From: Aurantimonas sp036549475
GTDB lineage: Bacteria; Pseudomonadota; Alphaproteobacteria; Rhizobiales; Rhizobiaceae
Direction of reading: 5' to 3'
NCBI RefSeq assembly: GCF_036549475.1
Contig: NZ_JAZHLI010000009.1
Coordinates: forward strand, 41,174-105,173
DNA length: 64,000 nt
A program made the translations under genes and the position numbers. This document shows positions 43,160 to 52,326 of the stretch, in pieces (the first letter of the stretch is position 1; the number at the start of each line of letters is the position of its first letter). The notes below the pieces were generated by a model. That model had not been told where the DNA came from. It saw nothing but the letters and a program-made list of their open reading frames with translations, and searched no databases.

Positions 43160-44539
43160 TCAGCCGGCGGCGGCCTGCCGGGCAGCGTCCTCGGCATGGT
43201 CCTTCTTGACCAGCTCCGCGACGAGGAAGGCCAGTTCCAGCGCCTGGTTGGCATTGAGGCGCGGATCGCAATGGGTGTGGTAGCGGTCCGACAGATCCTC
43301 GGCGAGGACCGGGCGCGCACCGCCGGTGCATTCGGTCACGTCCTTGCCGGTCATCTCGATGTGGATACCGCCGGCATGGGTGCCTTCCGCCCGGTGGACG
43401 TCGAAGAAGGCCTGCACCTCGGCCAGGATCCGGTCGAATGGCCGGGTCTTGTAGTGGTTGAGCGTGATAGTGTTGCCATGCATCGGATCGCAGGACCACA
43501 CGACCTTGCGCCCTTCCCGCTCGACCGCGCGGACGAGCTTGGGCAGGTGCGCCTCCACCTTCTCGTGGCCGAAGCGGGTGATGAGCGTCAGCCGGCCGGC
43601 CTTGTTCTCCGGGTTCAGCTTGTCGATCAGGCGCAGCAGCGCATCGGGCTCCAGCGACGGGCCGCATTTGAGGCCGATCGGGTTCTTGATGCCGCGGCAG
43701 AACTCGACATGGGCGTGGTCTTCCTGGCGCGTGCGGTCGCCGATCCAGATCATGTGGCCGGAGGTCGCGTACCAGTCGCCGGAGGTCGAGTCGACCCGGG
43801 TCATGGCTTCCTCGTAACCGAGCAGCAGCGCCTCGTGGCTGGTGAAGAAATCCGTCTCGCGCAGCGAGGGGTGGCTCTCCGCGTCGATGCCGATCGCCCG
43901 CATGAAACTCATGGTCTCGGAGATGCGGTCGGCGAGCGCCCGGTAGCGCTCCGCCTCGGGGCTGCCGCCGACGAAGCCGAGCATCCACTGATGCACGTTG
44001 TCGAGATTGGCATAACCGCCCTGGGCGAAGGCGCGCAGCAGGTTCAGCGTCGCTGCCGACTGGCGGTAGGCCATTTCCTGCCGCTCGGGGTTCGGGATGC
44101 GCGAGGCCTCGTCGAACTCGATGCCGTTGATGATGTCGCCGCGATAGGACGGCAGCGTCATGCCGTCGCGCGTCTCGTCGTTGGACGAGCGCGGCTTGGC
44201 GAACTGACCGGCGATGCGGCCGACCTTCACCACCGGCTGCGAGGCAGCGAAGGTCAGGACGACGGCCATTTGCAGGAATGCGCGGAAGAAGTCGCGGATG
44301 TTGTCGGCGCCATGCTCGGCGAAGCTCTCGGCGCAGTCGCCGCCCTGCAGCAGGAAGCCACGGCCTTCCGCGACCTCTGCGAGCGAACGGGTGAGCTTGC
44401 GCGCCTCACCTGCAAAAACGAGGGGCGGATAGGTCGCCAGACGCTTCTCTGTTTCGGCGAGCGCCGCCGCATCCGGATAGTCCGGTACCTGCTCGATCGG
44501 CATGTTGCGCCAGCTCGACGGGGTCCAGTCCTTCGCCAT
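43160..44539 (-). CDS. Class II 3-deoxy-7-phosphoheptulonate (DAHP) synthase
   Basis: This 459-residue enzyme is of the plant-like class II DAHP synthases and catalyses the first step of the shikimate pathway from PEP and erythrose 4-phosphate. It shows LLQGGDCAESF, RVGQ-like IAGQFAKPRSS, IGLKCGPSLEPD, the metal ligand regions WSCDPMHGNT and HAGGIHIEMTG, and the DPRLN near the C-terminus. A GTG immediately precedes the ATG used here. It is separated from gor by two small genes and a pseudogene. Confidence 0.93.
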   Translation of the reverse strand: MAKDWTPSSWRNMPIEQVPDYPDAAALAETEKRLATYPPLVFAGEARKLTRSLAEVAEGRGFLLQGGDCAESFAEHGADNIRDFFRAFLQMAVVLTFAASQPVVKVGRIAGQFAKPRSSNDETRDGMTLPSYRGDIINGIEFDEASRIPNPERQEMAYRQSAATLNLLRAFAQGGYANLDNVHQWMLGFVGGSPEAERYRALADRISETMSFMRAIGIDAESHPSLRETDFFTSHEALLLGYEEAMTRVDSTSGDWYATSGHMIWIGDRTRQEDHAHVEFCRGIKNPIGLKCGPSLEPDALLRLIDKLNPENKAGRLTLITRFGHEKVEAHLPKLVRAVEREGRKVVWSCDPMHGNTITLNHYKTRPFDRILAEVQAFFDVHRAEGTHAGGIHIEMTGKDVTECTGGARPVLAEDLSDRYHTHCDPRLNANQALELAFLVAELVKKDHAEDAARQAAAG

Positions 44540-44694
44540 CACATCACTCCTGACCGGTGCGCGCCGGCCGTTCTTCTCGTTGTTCGCTTTGCGAAATTGC
44601 GGCGGCGGACGTCATCGCGCGACGATCCGGCCTGACCGAGGCCGCGTTTAAGCATGTCCGGCCGAAATTGTCATCCTTAGCGGCTTCCCCCCGG

Positions 44695-45339
44695 TCAGAG
44701 GGCCGGATCCGGATCGATCAACCTTGCGCCGCGCGCTAGGACCAGCCGGTCGAACAGCTCGGCCTCGCCCGGCTCCAGGGCCACCGGGCGAGGATAGCGC
44801 GGCTGGCCACGATCGCGCAGCACCTGCGTCTCGAATCCCTCTGTCTCGTCGACGAAACGGCGCAAGCCGTCATCCCCGTAAAGCCCGCGAAACCCCTGCA
44901 TCACCGCATCCAGATAGCTCTGCAGGATCGCCGCCTGCAGATCGCCGGCATCCGCGGCACCGCGATGGGCCTCGTAGATATAGATGGGAATCTCGGCAAC
45001 GGGAGGTCCGTCGACCCGCAGCCGCTGCAGATCGACGATACGGCGGGCATATCCTTCCTCGCGCTCGTCCACCGACGGCAGATGGTCGGCCAGATCGTAG
45101 ACGACCACGCCATCGATGGCATGGGTCTCGTCCGGCTTGACCGACAGCAGCGCCATGTCGGCACTCGCCTCGCGCGGCAGCCAGAAGCGCTGCCAGCCCG
45201 CGACGCTGGCGCGCCGGATGCCGAGGAACTTGGTGCGCAACGTCCGCCGGTTGACCAGCGAGCCATAGCCGAAATAGGCGACGACCCGCCCTTCGGCGGC
45301 CAGTCGCGGCAGGTCCGGATGATCGTCGTGAATGTCCAT
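44695..45339 (-). CDS. Gamma-glutamylcyclotransferase-family protein
   Basis: This 214-residue protein has the gamma-glutamylcyclotransferase (BtrG-like) fold with the signature YFGYGSL near residue 23-29 and a likely catalytic Glu in the DEREEGYARR region. These enzymes release 5-oxoproline from gamma-glutamyl peptides. The nearby glutathione reductase gene hints at glutathione turnover, but no operon is visible. An ATG at 45366 would add nine residues; neither start has a clear ribosome-binding site. Confidence 0.8.
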   Translation of the reverse strand: MDIHDDHPDLPRLAAEGRVVAYFGYGSLVNRRTLRTKFLGIRRASVAGWQRFWLPREASADMALLSVKPDETHAIDGVVVYDLADHLPSVDEREEGYARRIVDLQRLRVDGPPVAEIPIYIYEAHRGAADAGDLQAAILQSYLDAVMQGFRGLYGDDGLRRFVDETEGFETQVLRDRGQPRYPRPVALEPGEAELFDRLVLARGARLIDPDPAL

Positions 45340-45474
45340 GAGCCGGCTGTAACCGATCGGCCGCACAGATCAAGGGTGCTGCGGTCCGCTCTTGATATAC
45401 CCCAAGGACGATCCGCCTGCTGCCGGAGGTCGATTAGCCGTTGACGTAAACGGAAGTATCGACACAGTGGCGGC

Positions 45475-46409
45475 ATGGACATCGCACCGACTGCCCCCAC
45501 CCGCCCCGTCTCGGCGCGCGATCTGGCGCTGACCACGGAAGACGGCGTGGCGCTGCCGGCGACGCTTCATCGCGCCAAGCCAGGCGGCGACGGACCGGCC
45601 GTCATGATCTCGGCCGCCGCCGCCGTGGAGCACCGCTTCTATCGAGGCTTCGCGCAGCATCTGGTCGCCCAGGGCGCCCGCGCCGTGCTGACCTACGACT
45701 ACCGTGGCGTCGGCGCCTCCGCGCGCGATCCACGTGCCCGCGACTATCGGATGAAACATTGTGGGCACGCAGGATTTTCCGGCCGCCCTCGCCGCGCTGG
45801 AATTGGCCGCCGGCCCCGGTCCGGTTGTCGGCATCGGCCATTCCTTCGGCGGCCTCGCCATTGGCCTGTGCGGCCAGTCAGCGCGCTTCGAACGCTACGC
45901 GATGGATGGTCGCCTCGCTCAATGGCTGGTATGGGCGAACCCGCGAACCACTCTCGGTCTTTGCCCGGATGAACCTGCTCGGGGTGCCGATGCCCCGGCT
46001 GACCGGCCGCATTCCCGGCGCGATCGGATTCGGCACCGAACTCGCCGGGCCGATCGTCCGCGACTGGGCGCGCTGGTGCCGCAAGCGCGACTTCTTCTTT
46101 GGCGACCCGGCCGTGCCAGAAGCGGCGCGGTTTGCCGATGTTACGCTGCCCTTGCTGTCGGTCGGCGTGGTGGACGATCCCTGGGGAACGCCAGCCGCGG
46201 TTGGTGCCCTTCTCCAGCGCCTCGAGAATGCCGAGCTGTCGCAGATGTGGCTGTCGCCGCGGCAGGCCGGAGGCCCGATCGGCCACAACGGCTTCTTTCG
46301 CCGCGACATGCAGACGAGCCTCTGGCCGGCCGTGACGGACTTCCTGCTGGCGCGCGGGGCCGGACAGTCCGGCCCCGCGCGCGTAATGGCCCCGGGTGTC
46401 AGCCGGTGA
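45475..46409 (+). pseudogene. Alpha/beta hydrolase, disrupted by two small insertions
   Basis: Read across three frames, this is one alpha/beta hydrolase. Frame 1 gives the N-terminal part ending DYRMKH (to about 45760), frame 2 gives GTQDFPAALAALE and the nucleophile elbow GIGHSFGG, and frame 3 gives VASLNGWYGRTREP to the C-terminus with the histidine region PIGHNGFF. The first break looks like one extra T in CATTGTGGG near 45760; the second is a tandem ATGGATGG at 45902-45909, where removing four bases restores the frame. Homologous proteins are single open frames of about 300 residues. The gene is inactive unless these are sequencing errors. It overlaps the 3' end of gor by 11 bases. Confidence 0.85.
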
Positions 46410-47799
46410 TCGTCTCGCCGCCGCGCACCCGATAGGTCGGCTCGTACATGGTCACCAGCTCTTCGGCCGCCGTCGGATGGACCGCCATGGTTGCGTCGAA
46501 CTGGTCCTTGGTGACACCCGCCTTCAGTGCGATGCCCAGCACCTGCCCCAGTTCGCCGGCATCGGCGCCGAGAATGTGGGCACCGACTACCTTGCGGGAT
46601 GCCGCGTCGACGATCAGCTTCATCAGCATCCTGCCGCTGCGCCCCGACAGTGTGTTCTTCATCGGCCGGAACGACGTCTTGTAGATCTCGATCTCGTCGT
46701 GGGCCTTGGCCGCCTCGGCCTCGGTCAGGCCGACTGTGCCGATCTCGGGCTGCGAGAAGACCGCCGTCGCGATGGTCGTGTAATCCGGCTTGCTCGGGTT
46801 GCCGCGGAACTCCGTCTCGACGAAGCACATGGCCTCGTGGATGGCGACAGGGGTCAGCTGCACCCGGTGGGTTACGTCGCCGATGGCCCAGATATTGCCA
46901 GCGGTGGTGCGCGAATACTCGTCGACGACGATGCCACCGCGCGTGTCGAGGGCGATGCCGGCGGCCTCGCAGCCAAGATTTTCGGTGTTCGCCTTGCGTC
47001 CGATCGCCAGCATCACCTGATCGACCACCCGCACCTCACCGCTGTCGCAATGCGCTTCCATGCGGCCGTCCGGCAATTGCTTCACCGCTACCAGGGTATC
47101 CTGGCAGCGGACCGTCATGCCCTTTTCCACCATCGCCTGGTGCAGTTCGTGGCGCAGATCGTCGTCGAAGCCGTTGAGGATTTCCTTGCCGCGATAGACC
47201 AGGGTCGTATCGACATCGAGGCCCTGGAAGATGTTGGCGAATTCCACCGCGATGTAGCCACCGCCGAGGATCAGGATCGACTTCGGCAGTTCCTTCAGGT
47301 GGAACGCTTCTTCGGAGGTGATGCAGTGCTCGGCCCCCGGGAGCCCCGGATGCGGGTTCGGTCGCCCCCCCACCGCAACCAGGATCTGATCGGCGGTGAC
47401 GACCCGGTCCTCCTCCTGGAGCCGGATCTCGTGCGGCCCCTCGATCACGGCGCGGGTGTTGAAGATCTGCGCGCCGGTCTTGGCGACATTGGCCGCATAG
47501 AGGTTTTCCAGCCGCTCGATCTCGCGATCCTTGTTGGCGATCAGTGTCGGCCAGTCGAAGGAGCGCTCGCCGAAGGACCAGCCGTAACCGGCCGCATCCT
47601 CGTGCGCTTCGGAGAATTGCGAGGCGTAGACGAAGAGCTTCTTGGGCACGCAGCCGCGGATCACGCAGGTGCCGCCGAAGCGATATTCCTCGGCGATGCC
47701 CACGCGCTTGCCCAACATGGCGGCCCGCCGCGCCGCGCGCACGCCGCCCGAACCGCCGCCGATGACGAAGAGATCGTAGTCGTAGCTGTTGCCGCTCAC
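46399..47799 (-). CDS. gor: Glutathione-disulfide reductase
   Basis: This 466-residue FAD/NAD(P)-dependent disulfide reductase has the FAD motif VIGGGSGG (12-19), the redox pair in GGTCVIRGCVPKK, the NADPH-binding GGGYIAVEFA, and the C-terminal catalytic VHPTAAEE. These match glutathione reductase rather than mercuric or lipoamide reductases. The start is GTG with GGGAG upstream. It lies downstream of the DUF2059 gene and rpiA on the same strand, a common rhizobial order. Confidence 0.93.
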   Translation of the reverse strand: MSGNSYDYDLFVIGGGSGGVRAARRAAMLGKRVGIAEEYRFGGTCVIRGCVPKKLFVYASQFSEAHEDAAGYGWSFGERSFDWPTLIANKDREIERLENLYAANVAKTGAQIFNTRAVIEGPHEIRLQEEDRVVTADQILVAVGGRPNPHPGLPGAEHCITSEEAFHLKELPKSILILGGGYIAVEFANIFQGLDVDTTLVYRGKEILNGFDDDLRHELHQAMVEKGMTVRCQDTLVAVKQLPDGRMEAHCDSGEVRVVDQVMLAIGRKANTENLGCEAAGIALDTRGGIVVDEYSRTTAGNIWAIGDVTHRVQLTPVAIHEAMCFVETEFRGNPSKPDYTTIATAVFSQPEIGTVGLTEAEAAKAHDEIEIYKTSFRPMKNTLSGRSGRMLMKLIVDAASRKVVGAHILGADAGELGQVLGIALKAGVTKDQFDATMAVHPTAAEELVTMYEPTYRVRGGETITG

Positions 47800-47973
47800 G
47801 CTGGCGCTCCCAGTGCTGTCGCCACCGTCGCAAGGACCGCCGTCAGGACGGCGGACGGACGGTGCGTCGTCCCCGATCGCCGCCGATCGCGGCGGCCATC
47901 ACATCTGCGGCTCCAAGCCATGACGGTACGGCAACAGGACCCGCCGGTCCGCCGAGCCCCCCGTCGACGGCGC

Positions 47974-48555
47974 CTATTGCGCCGCAGCGTCGGCCGGCGT
48001 CATCGGCTCGATCGGCGCCTGTGCTTCGCCGGTCACCGGTGCGTCGCCTGCCGTGCCGTAGAGCTCGTTCATGCCCTGGAATGCGCTCTGGCGCAGGTCG
48101 CGGACGATGCCGTTGCTCCACACCTGGGCGGCCGCCATCATCTCGCGGGTGGCGAGCGGGCCCTGCGCGAGCAGCTTCTTGCCGGCTTCGCTCTCGTAGA
48201 AATCCGCGATGGCCCGCAACTCTTCCTCGGTGAACAGCTTGGCATAGACCCGGGCGACCTCGGCTTCGAGGGCGGCGCGGCGGGAGGCCAGATCCAGCGC
48301 CCGCTCGTCGACCATCGCCGAGATCTGCTCTTCCATGTCCGGATTATTCGGGATCAGCTCCGACTTGGTCTGCGTTGCCGCATTCATCAGGATATTGTCG
48401 AACTGGTCCGTCGCATCGATGGACTCGATCGCATCCTGGGCCGCGGCGAGATGGGACTCGGTATATTCCTGGGCGATGGCGTTGGCCGGCAGCACCAGAA
48501 GCAGCGCGGCTGCCGCCGCAAGGCGGCCCTGGCGTGTCATTCGACTAAACATCAT
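47974..48555 (-). CDS. DUF2059 domain-containing exported protein
   Basis: The 193-residue protein has a signal peptide (about 29 residues, ending NAIAQ) and a DUF2059 helical domain with the conserved LFTEEELRAIADFYESEAGKKLL segment (residues about 106-128). The C-terminus is Pro/Ala-rich. It is probably periplasmic with unknown function. Its place between rpiA and gor is typical for Hyphomicrobiales genomes. Confidence 0.85.
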   Translation of the reverse strand: MMFSRMTRQGRLAAAAALLLVLPANAIAQEYTESHLAAAQDAIESIDATDQFDNILMNAATQTKSELIPNNPDMEEQISAMVDERALDLASRRAALEAEVARVYAKLFTEEELRAIADFYESEAGKKLLAQGPLATREMMAAAQVWSNGIVRDLRQSAFQGMNELYGTAGDAPVTGEAQAPIEPMTPADAAAQ

Positions 48556-48681
48556 GACCGTCTGTCTCCGTTCGGTTCGCTCCGACGCTGGGTCGGACGC
48601 GTTCGGCGCCTGAGTATTGGAACTGGCTGGTCGCTGGCAAGGGCAAGCAGGTCACCGGCGGCCTGGCGGTTGCTGCGAGGC

Positions 48682-49377
48682 TCACGCCTCCAGCGTCTCG
48701 ATCCCGTCCGTCGAGGCGAGGATCACGGTGCTCGCCATGCCGAGGAACAGGCCGTGCTCGACGACGCCGGGAACCGCGAACAGCGCCTGCGAAAGCGCTT
48801 CTGGATCGCCAATACGGCCAAAAGATGCGTCGAGAATCAGGTGTCCGTTATCGGTGATGAAGGGCTCGTCGCCGCTGCGACGCAGGATCATGTCACCTTC
48901 CAGCCCGAGCCCGGCCGCCGCCTTTCGGATCGCCAGATAGGTGGCGATCATGCCGAAGCCGTTGATCTCGATCGGCAGCGGAAAGGCGCCCAGCATCTCG
49001 ACCTTCTTGGAGGCGTCGGCAATGATCAGGAAGCGCTCGGACGCGGCCGCGACGATCTTCTCGCGCAGCAGCGCGCCGCCGCCGCCCTTGATCAACCGGA
49101 GCGACCCGTCGATTTCGTCGGCCCCGTCGACGGTCAGGTCGAGTTCTGGAACTTCCTCCAGCGTGGCGGTCGGCACGCCGAGTTCGGCGCACAGCGCCTC
49201 GGTGCGGGTCGAGGTCGTCACGCCGACGATCTTCAGCCCGTCCCGGACCCTGTCGGCCAGCACCCGCACGAAGGCCTCGGCCGTCGAACCGGTGCCGATG
49301 CCCAGCCGCATGCCGTCCTCGACATGGGCGAGTGCGGCCTCGCCGGCCATGGTCTTCAGTTTCGCCGTATCCGTCAT
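48682..49377 (-). CDS. rpiA: Ribose-5-phosphate isomerase A
   Basis: This 231-residue enzyme interconverts ribose 5-phosphate and ribulose 5-phosphate in the pentose phosphate pathway. It shows the phosphate loop GIGTGSTAEAF, the catalytic region VDGADEID and LIKGGGGALLREK, and ADASKKVE, all diagnostic of RpiA. It is divergent from gph and precedes the DUF2059 gene. Confidence 0.95.
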   Translation of the reverse strand: MTDTAKLKTMAGEAALAHVEDGMRLGIGTGSTAEAFVRVLADRVRDGLKIVGVTTSTRTEALCAELGVPTATLEEVPELDLTVDGADEIDGSLRLIKGGGGALLREKIVAAASERFLIIADASKKVEMLGAFPLPIEINGFGMIATYLAIRKAAAGLGLEGDMILRRSGDEPFITDNGHLILDASFGRIGDPEALSQALFAVPGVVEHGLFLGMASTVILASTDGIETLEA

Positions 49378-49545
49378 GAGGCTGCGGTCCCTCCCGTTGC
49401 GACTGGGAAGCGTCTAGACCGTCTGGCCCGGACTGTCGACTTGCGCCGTGGTCCGGGCGCCGCCCGGCGCTTGACCTGCCGACCGCCGATTGCCATGCAA
49501 CGGGCCGCGCACGCACGCGTCCCATGCCAGCAAGGATAGCATCAT

Positions 49546-50256
49546 ATGACCGGCATCGCCGTCTTCGACCTCGACGGCACGCTCGTCGACACGGCGCCCG
49601 ACCTCGCCGCCAGCCTGAACCATTGCCTGGCGGCGGCGGGAATGGCGCCGATGCCGCTGGAGGTCGTACGTCCCCATGCCGGCCACGGCGCCAAGGTGAT
49701 GCTGCAGGAGGCCTATCGTCACGACGGGCGGACCCTCGACGAGGCCGAGATGGCCGAGCAGGTCACACGCTTCATCGCGCATTACCAGGACCACATCGCC
49801 GTCCATTCCCGGCTGTTTCCCGGGGTTCGCGAATCGATGGACCGGCTGGAAGCCTCGGGCATGCGGCTTGCGATCTGCACCAACAAGTATGAGCGGCTTG
49901 CCGGACTGTTGCTCACCGAACTCGCCGTGGCCCACCGCTTCGCCGCGATCTGCGGCGCCGACACCTTCGCGCGGCGCAAGCCCGACCCTTTGCATCTGCG
50001 CGAGACTATCGCGCGCGCCGGCGGACGCATGGAGACGTCCGTGATGATCGGCGACACGGTGACCGACATCGACACGGCGGTCGCAGCCAGGGTGCCCTCG
50101 GTGCTGGTCGATTTCGGTTACGCCCCCGACGCTGCGGCGCGCAGCCGGGCCAGCGTCATCATCCAGGACTATGAGGCGCTCGACATCGCCCTGGTGAACC
50201 GGCTGGTCGCGACGGCGGGCGGCGGAACCGGGACCGACACCCGGAATGGCGGTTGA
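49546..50256 (+). CDS. gph: Phosphoglycolate phosphatase (HAD family)
   Basis: This 236-residue HAD phosphatase has motif I FDLDGTLVDTAPD (nucleophile Asp8), motif II CTNK, Lys of motif III in RRKPDP, and motif IV IGDTVTDIDTA. It fits Gph, which removes 2-phosphoglycolate formed by DNA repair or photorespiration-like chemistry. It is the last chromosomal gene before the tRNA-Val and the island. Overlap of function with other HAD sugar phosphatases is possible. Confidence 0.88.
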   Translation: MTGIAVFDLDGTLVDTAPDLAASLNHCLAAAGMAPMPLEVVRPHAGHGAKVMLQEAYRHDGRTLDEAEMAEQVTRFIAHYQDHIAVHSRLFPGVRESMDRLEASGMRLAICTNKYERLAGLLLTELAVAHRFAAICGADTFARRKPDPLHLRETIARAGGRMETSVMIGDTVTDIDTAVAARVPSVLVDFGYAPDAAARSRASVIIQDYEALDIALVNRLVATAGGGTGTDTRNGG

Positions 50257-50317
50257 CGGCGGGCACGAAGCGGCACTATATCGCGGCTTCCCCGACGCGG
50301 CCCGGCTGCGGCGGCAG

Positions 50318-50392
50318 GGGCGCGTAGCTCAGCGGGAGAGCACCTCGTTCACACCGAGGGGGTCACAGGTTCAATCCCTGTCGCGCCCACCA
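50318..50392 (+). tRNA. tRNA-Val (anticodon CAC)
   Basis: The acceptor stem GGGCGCG (50318-50324) pairs with CGCGCCC (50382-50388), followed by discriminator A and encoded CCA. The D-arm is GCTC-AGCGGGA-GAGC, the anticodon stem CCTCG/CGAGG encloses TTCACAC with anticodon CAC, and the T-arm contains GGTTCAATCC. A tyrosine integrase gene ends 90 bases downstream, so the 3' part of this gene is the likely attachment site of the island. Confidence 0.97.
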
Positions 50393-50481
50393 TATTTTCC
50401 AGGGCTTTGCGGTCTCTGGTCCCAATCACCCGAAATCCACGACGACCGCTACGACGACGGAAACGTGCCCGGCGCTGACCT

Positions 50482-51618
50482 TCACGCCACCTTTTTCCGT
50501 CGTCCTGCCTGCCGGGTGAACATCTCCCCGACCTCCTTGTTGGCGTCGGGATGGTGGTGTCCGTAGACCTTCGTCAGGATCTCCCGCGACATCGACAGAA
50601 AGTCCGCGATCTCGCCGATATCGCCGCCCGTCCACATCAGCCACGTCGCCGCCGTGTGCCGGAAGGTGTGCCGGACGAACGGGTGATCCGGCCCGAAGAC
50701 CTCGTCCATTGCCCGGGCGAGAGCCTTCTTCGGATCGGCGGGGCCACCTCGGTACTCGACGAGGTAATCCCGGCGCTTCGCCAATCGACGGAGATGAACG
50801 AGAAGCCGCGGCGGGATGCGGATCGACCCGGCCCGCTTCGTCGGCGAAACGCTCTCGCCCTGGGCGGCGCGATAGAAGACGCCATCCTCGACGTCGATCC
50901 ATGGCAGCCCCTCTTCGCGGACAAACGACGCCTGCCAGACCCGCTTCGACCGGGTGCCGGTGTAGATCGCCACCATCACGAACGGCACGATATGCCGAAG
51001 AGCGTAGGCCTTCGTGTCCTTGTTCCCCTGCTGGACCTTGGTTCGATAGAGATACCAGAGCAGGGCCGCGACCTGGTCGCGAGTGAAATAGTCCACCCGC
51101 GACTGCGGCTTCGCCGGCATCGAGACCTTCACGTGGTCCCGGCAGAGGCTATCGGCCGCATACATGTTCACCGCGGACCGCAGATCCTCGAGTTCCCGGC
51201 GGGCCGCGTTCGACGAGACGCGATGCTCCGCGTACTCCGCGCACGTCGCCCGGCTGATGTCGGCCAGGGACTTGTCGCCCCAGAACTCAGTCAGGAAGCG
51301 CAGCCGGGCGGCCAGCTCCTTCGGCCTCGCGACGTCGCCCTTGTGCTTGAAATAGTGGACCAGCACATCGGCGATCAGGCACTCGTCCGCCGTCCGCTTC
51401 AGTACGGGCTTGGCCTTCGACCGACGCTCGAGGAGATAGTCCTCTAGGGCCTGCTCGGCGCCCCGAACATCCGCAACGCGGCAGCCCGTGCTAGTGCGGC
51501 GTCCGCCGTCTTTGATGTACCAGGTGGCGTGCTGCCGGATCGTGCCGTCGTCGTTTCGCTTTTCTGGCATGATCCAGAGATGGGCGGGCTTGGCTGGACG
51601 CGGCATGCATTTCTCCAC
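50482..51618 (-). CDS. Tyrosine-type site-specific integrase
   Basis: This 378-residue tyrosine recombinase has an N-terminal SAM-like core-binding region (about 60-170) and a catalytic domain. The first Arg is in IYTGTRSKRV, the H-x-x-R is HTFRHTA (about 325-331), and the C-terminal His/Tyr segment is EILTKVYGHHHPDAN with the nucleophile Tyr. The N-terminus (KPAHLWIMP and YIKDGGRRTSTGC) is typical of alphaproteobacterial island integrases. The gene ends 90 bp from the tRNA-Val 3' end. An alternative ATG at 51606 is possible. Its 5' end overlaps the excisionase-like gene. Confidence 0.92.
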   Translation of the reverse strand: MEKCMPRPAKPAHLWIMPEKRNDDGTIRQHATWYIKDGGRRTSTGCRVADVRGAEQALEDYLLERRSKAKPVLKRTADECLIADVLVHYFKHKGDVARPKELAARLRFLTEFWGDKSLADISRATCAEYAEHRVSSNAARRELEDLRSAVNMYAADSLCRDHVKVSMPAKPQSRVDYFTRDQVAALLWYLYRTKVQQGNKDTKAYALRHIVPFVMVAIYTGTRSKRVWQASFVREEGLPWIDVEDGVFYRAAQGESVSPTKRAGSIRIPPRLLVHLRRLAKRRDYLVEYRGGPADPKKALARAMDEVFGPDHPFVRHTFRHTAATWLMWTGGDIGEIADFLSMSREILTKVYGHHHPDANKEVGEMFTRQAGRRKKVA

Positions 51619-51851
51619 TCAATGATACCGCGCCGGGTGACGAAGATGGTTCGCCCGATCCGCTCGGCCGGCAGCTCGCCCCGGTTGATCGCGCCCCGCA
51701 GGACCTTCTCGGACCACGCCATCCCGATCTCGGGCAGATAAGGCCCCAGGGCGAGCTTCACCGGCTCGTCGAGACTGGCGTCCTCGAGATCAGCGATGTC
51801 CTGCAAGTCCGGGATTTTCTCGATCCCGACGATCAATTCGAATCGTGCCAT
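51444..51851 (-). CDS. Putative excisionase-like helix-turn-helix protein overlapping the integrase
   Basis: This reading frame gives 135 residues from the ATG at 51851. Residues about 35-80 (AWSEKVLRGAINRGELPAERI and RTIFVTRRGIIEWRNAC) look like the MerR/AlpA-like HTH of excisionases that choose attachment sites. The last 55 residues overlap the integrase gene in another frame by about 175 bases and are Ser/Thr/Pro-rich with no fold, so the true C-terminus could function as an overlapping tail or be non-essential. Its position directly upstream of an integrase supports an Xis or directionality role, which is inferred. Confidence 0.6.
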   Translation of the reverse strand: MARFELIVGIEKIPDLQDIADLEDASLDEPVKLALGPYLPEIGMAWSEKVLRGAINRGELPAERIGRTIFVTRRGIIEWRNACRVQPSPPISGSCQKSETTTARSGSTPPGTSKTADAALARAAALRMFGAPSRP

Positions 51852-52039
51852 GCATGGAGTGTCGGGATTCTCGTGAAAGTCGCAACGGCCACCGCATCGG
51901 AAGGTTAAGAAATCGTGGGTGAGGAACCGTGGCCGGCCATGGGTTGCCGCGTAACGCTTTGATAAGGATGACGGGAAGGTCTGCTGCCGGGATCGGAACG
52001 GACCAAACTGCAGGGCATTCCCAACCACGATCTACGGGT

Positions 52040-52324
52040 ATGGAGAACTGTGTGCCGGAACAAGCATACCAGCCGCCGCTGCGAGAGCCGATCTTCGACG
52101 GCGCTGTCGAAGAAATCGTGAATGGGACTTCGATCGCATGGGTCTTCCGCGGCTCTCGCCACACTCTCGAGGGCATGGACGTCATGATCTGCGACGGCAA
52201 GTCGCTCGCCCAGGTGATTGCCGCCATGCCGAACGCCGACCCCGAAGACGTGGAGCAGGTCTACCAGCAGCGGAAGCTGGTGATCGACGGGCCGGAGAGG
52301 GCCTGGGCCGGGATAGCGGCCTGA
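52040..52324 (+). CDS. Small DUF433-like protein (possible antitoxin family)
   Basis: This roughly 94-residue protein has a central region with the DUF433/VapB-like pattern: a beta strand (EEIVNGTSIAWVFRGSRHTLEG), then a helix, G-K-S-x-x-x-V-I-x-x-x-P, then DPEDVEQVYQQRK. DUF433 proteins are often antitoxin-like and are paired with PIN-type toxins; no toxin is seen beside it. A GTG at 52052, with GGAG seven bases upstream, is an equally good start. Function is unknown. Confidence 0.5.
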   Translation: MENCVPEQAYQPPLREPIFDGAVEEIVNGTSIAWVFRGSRHTLEGMDVMICDGKSLAQVIAAMPNADPEDVEQVYQQRKLVIDGPERAWAGIAA

Positions 52325-52326
52325 GG

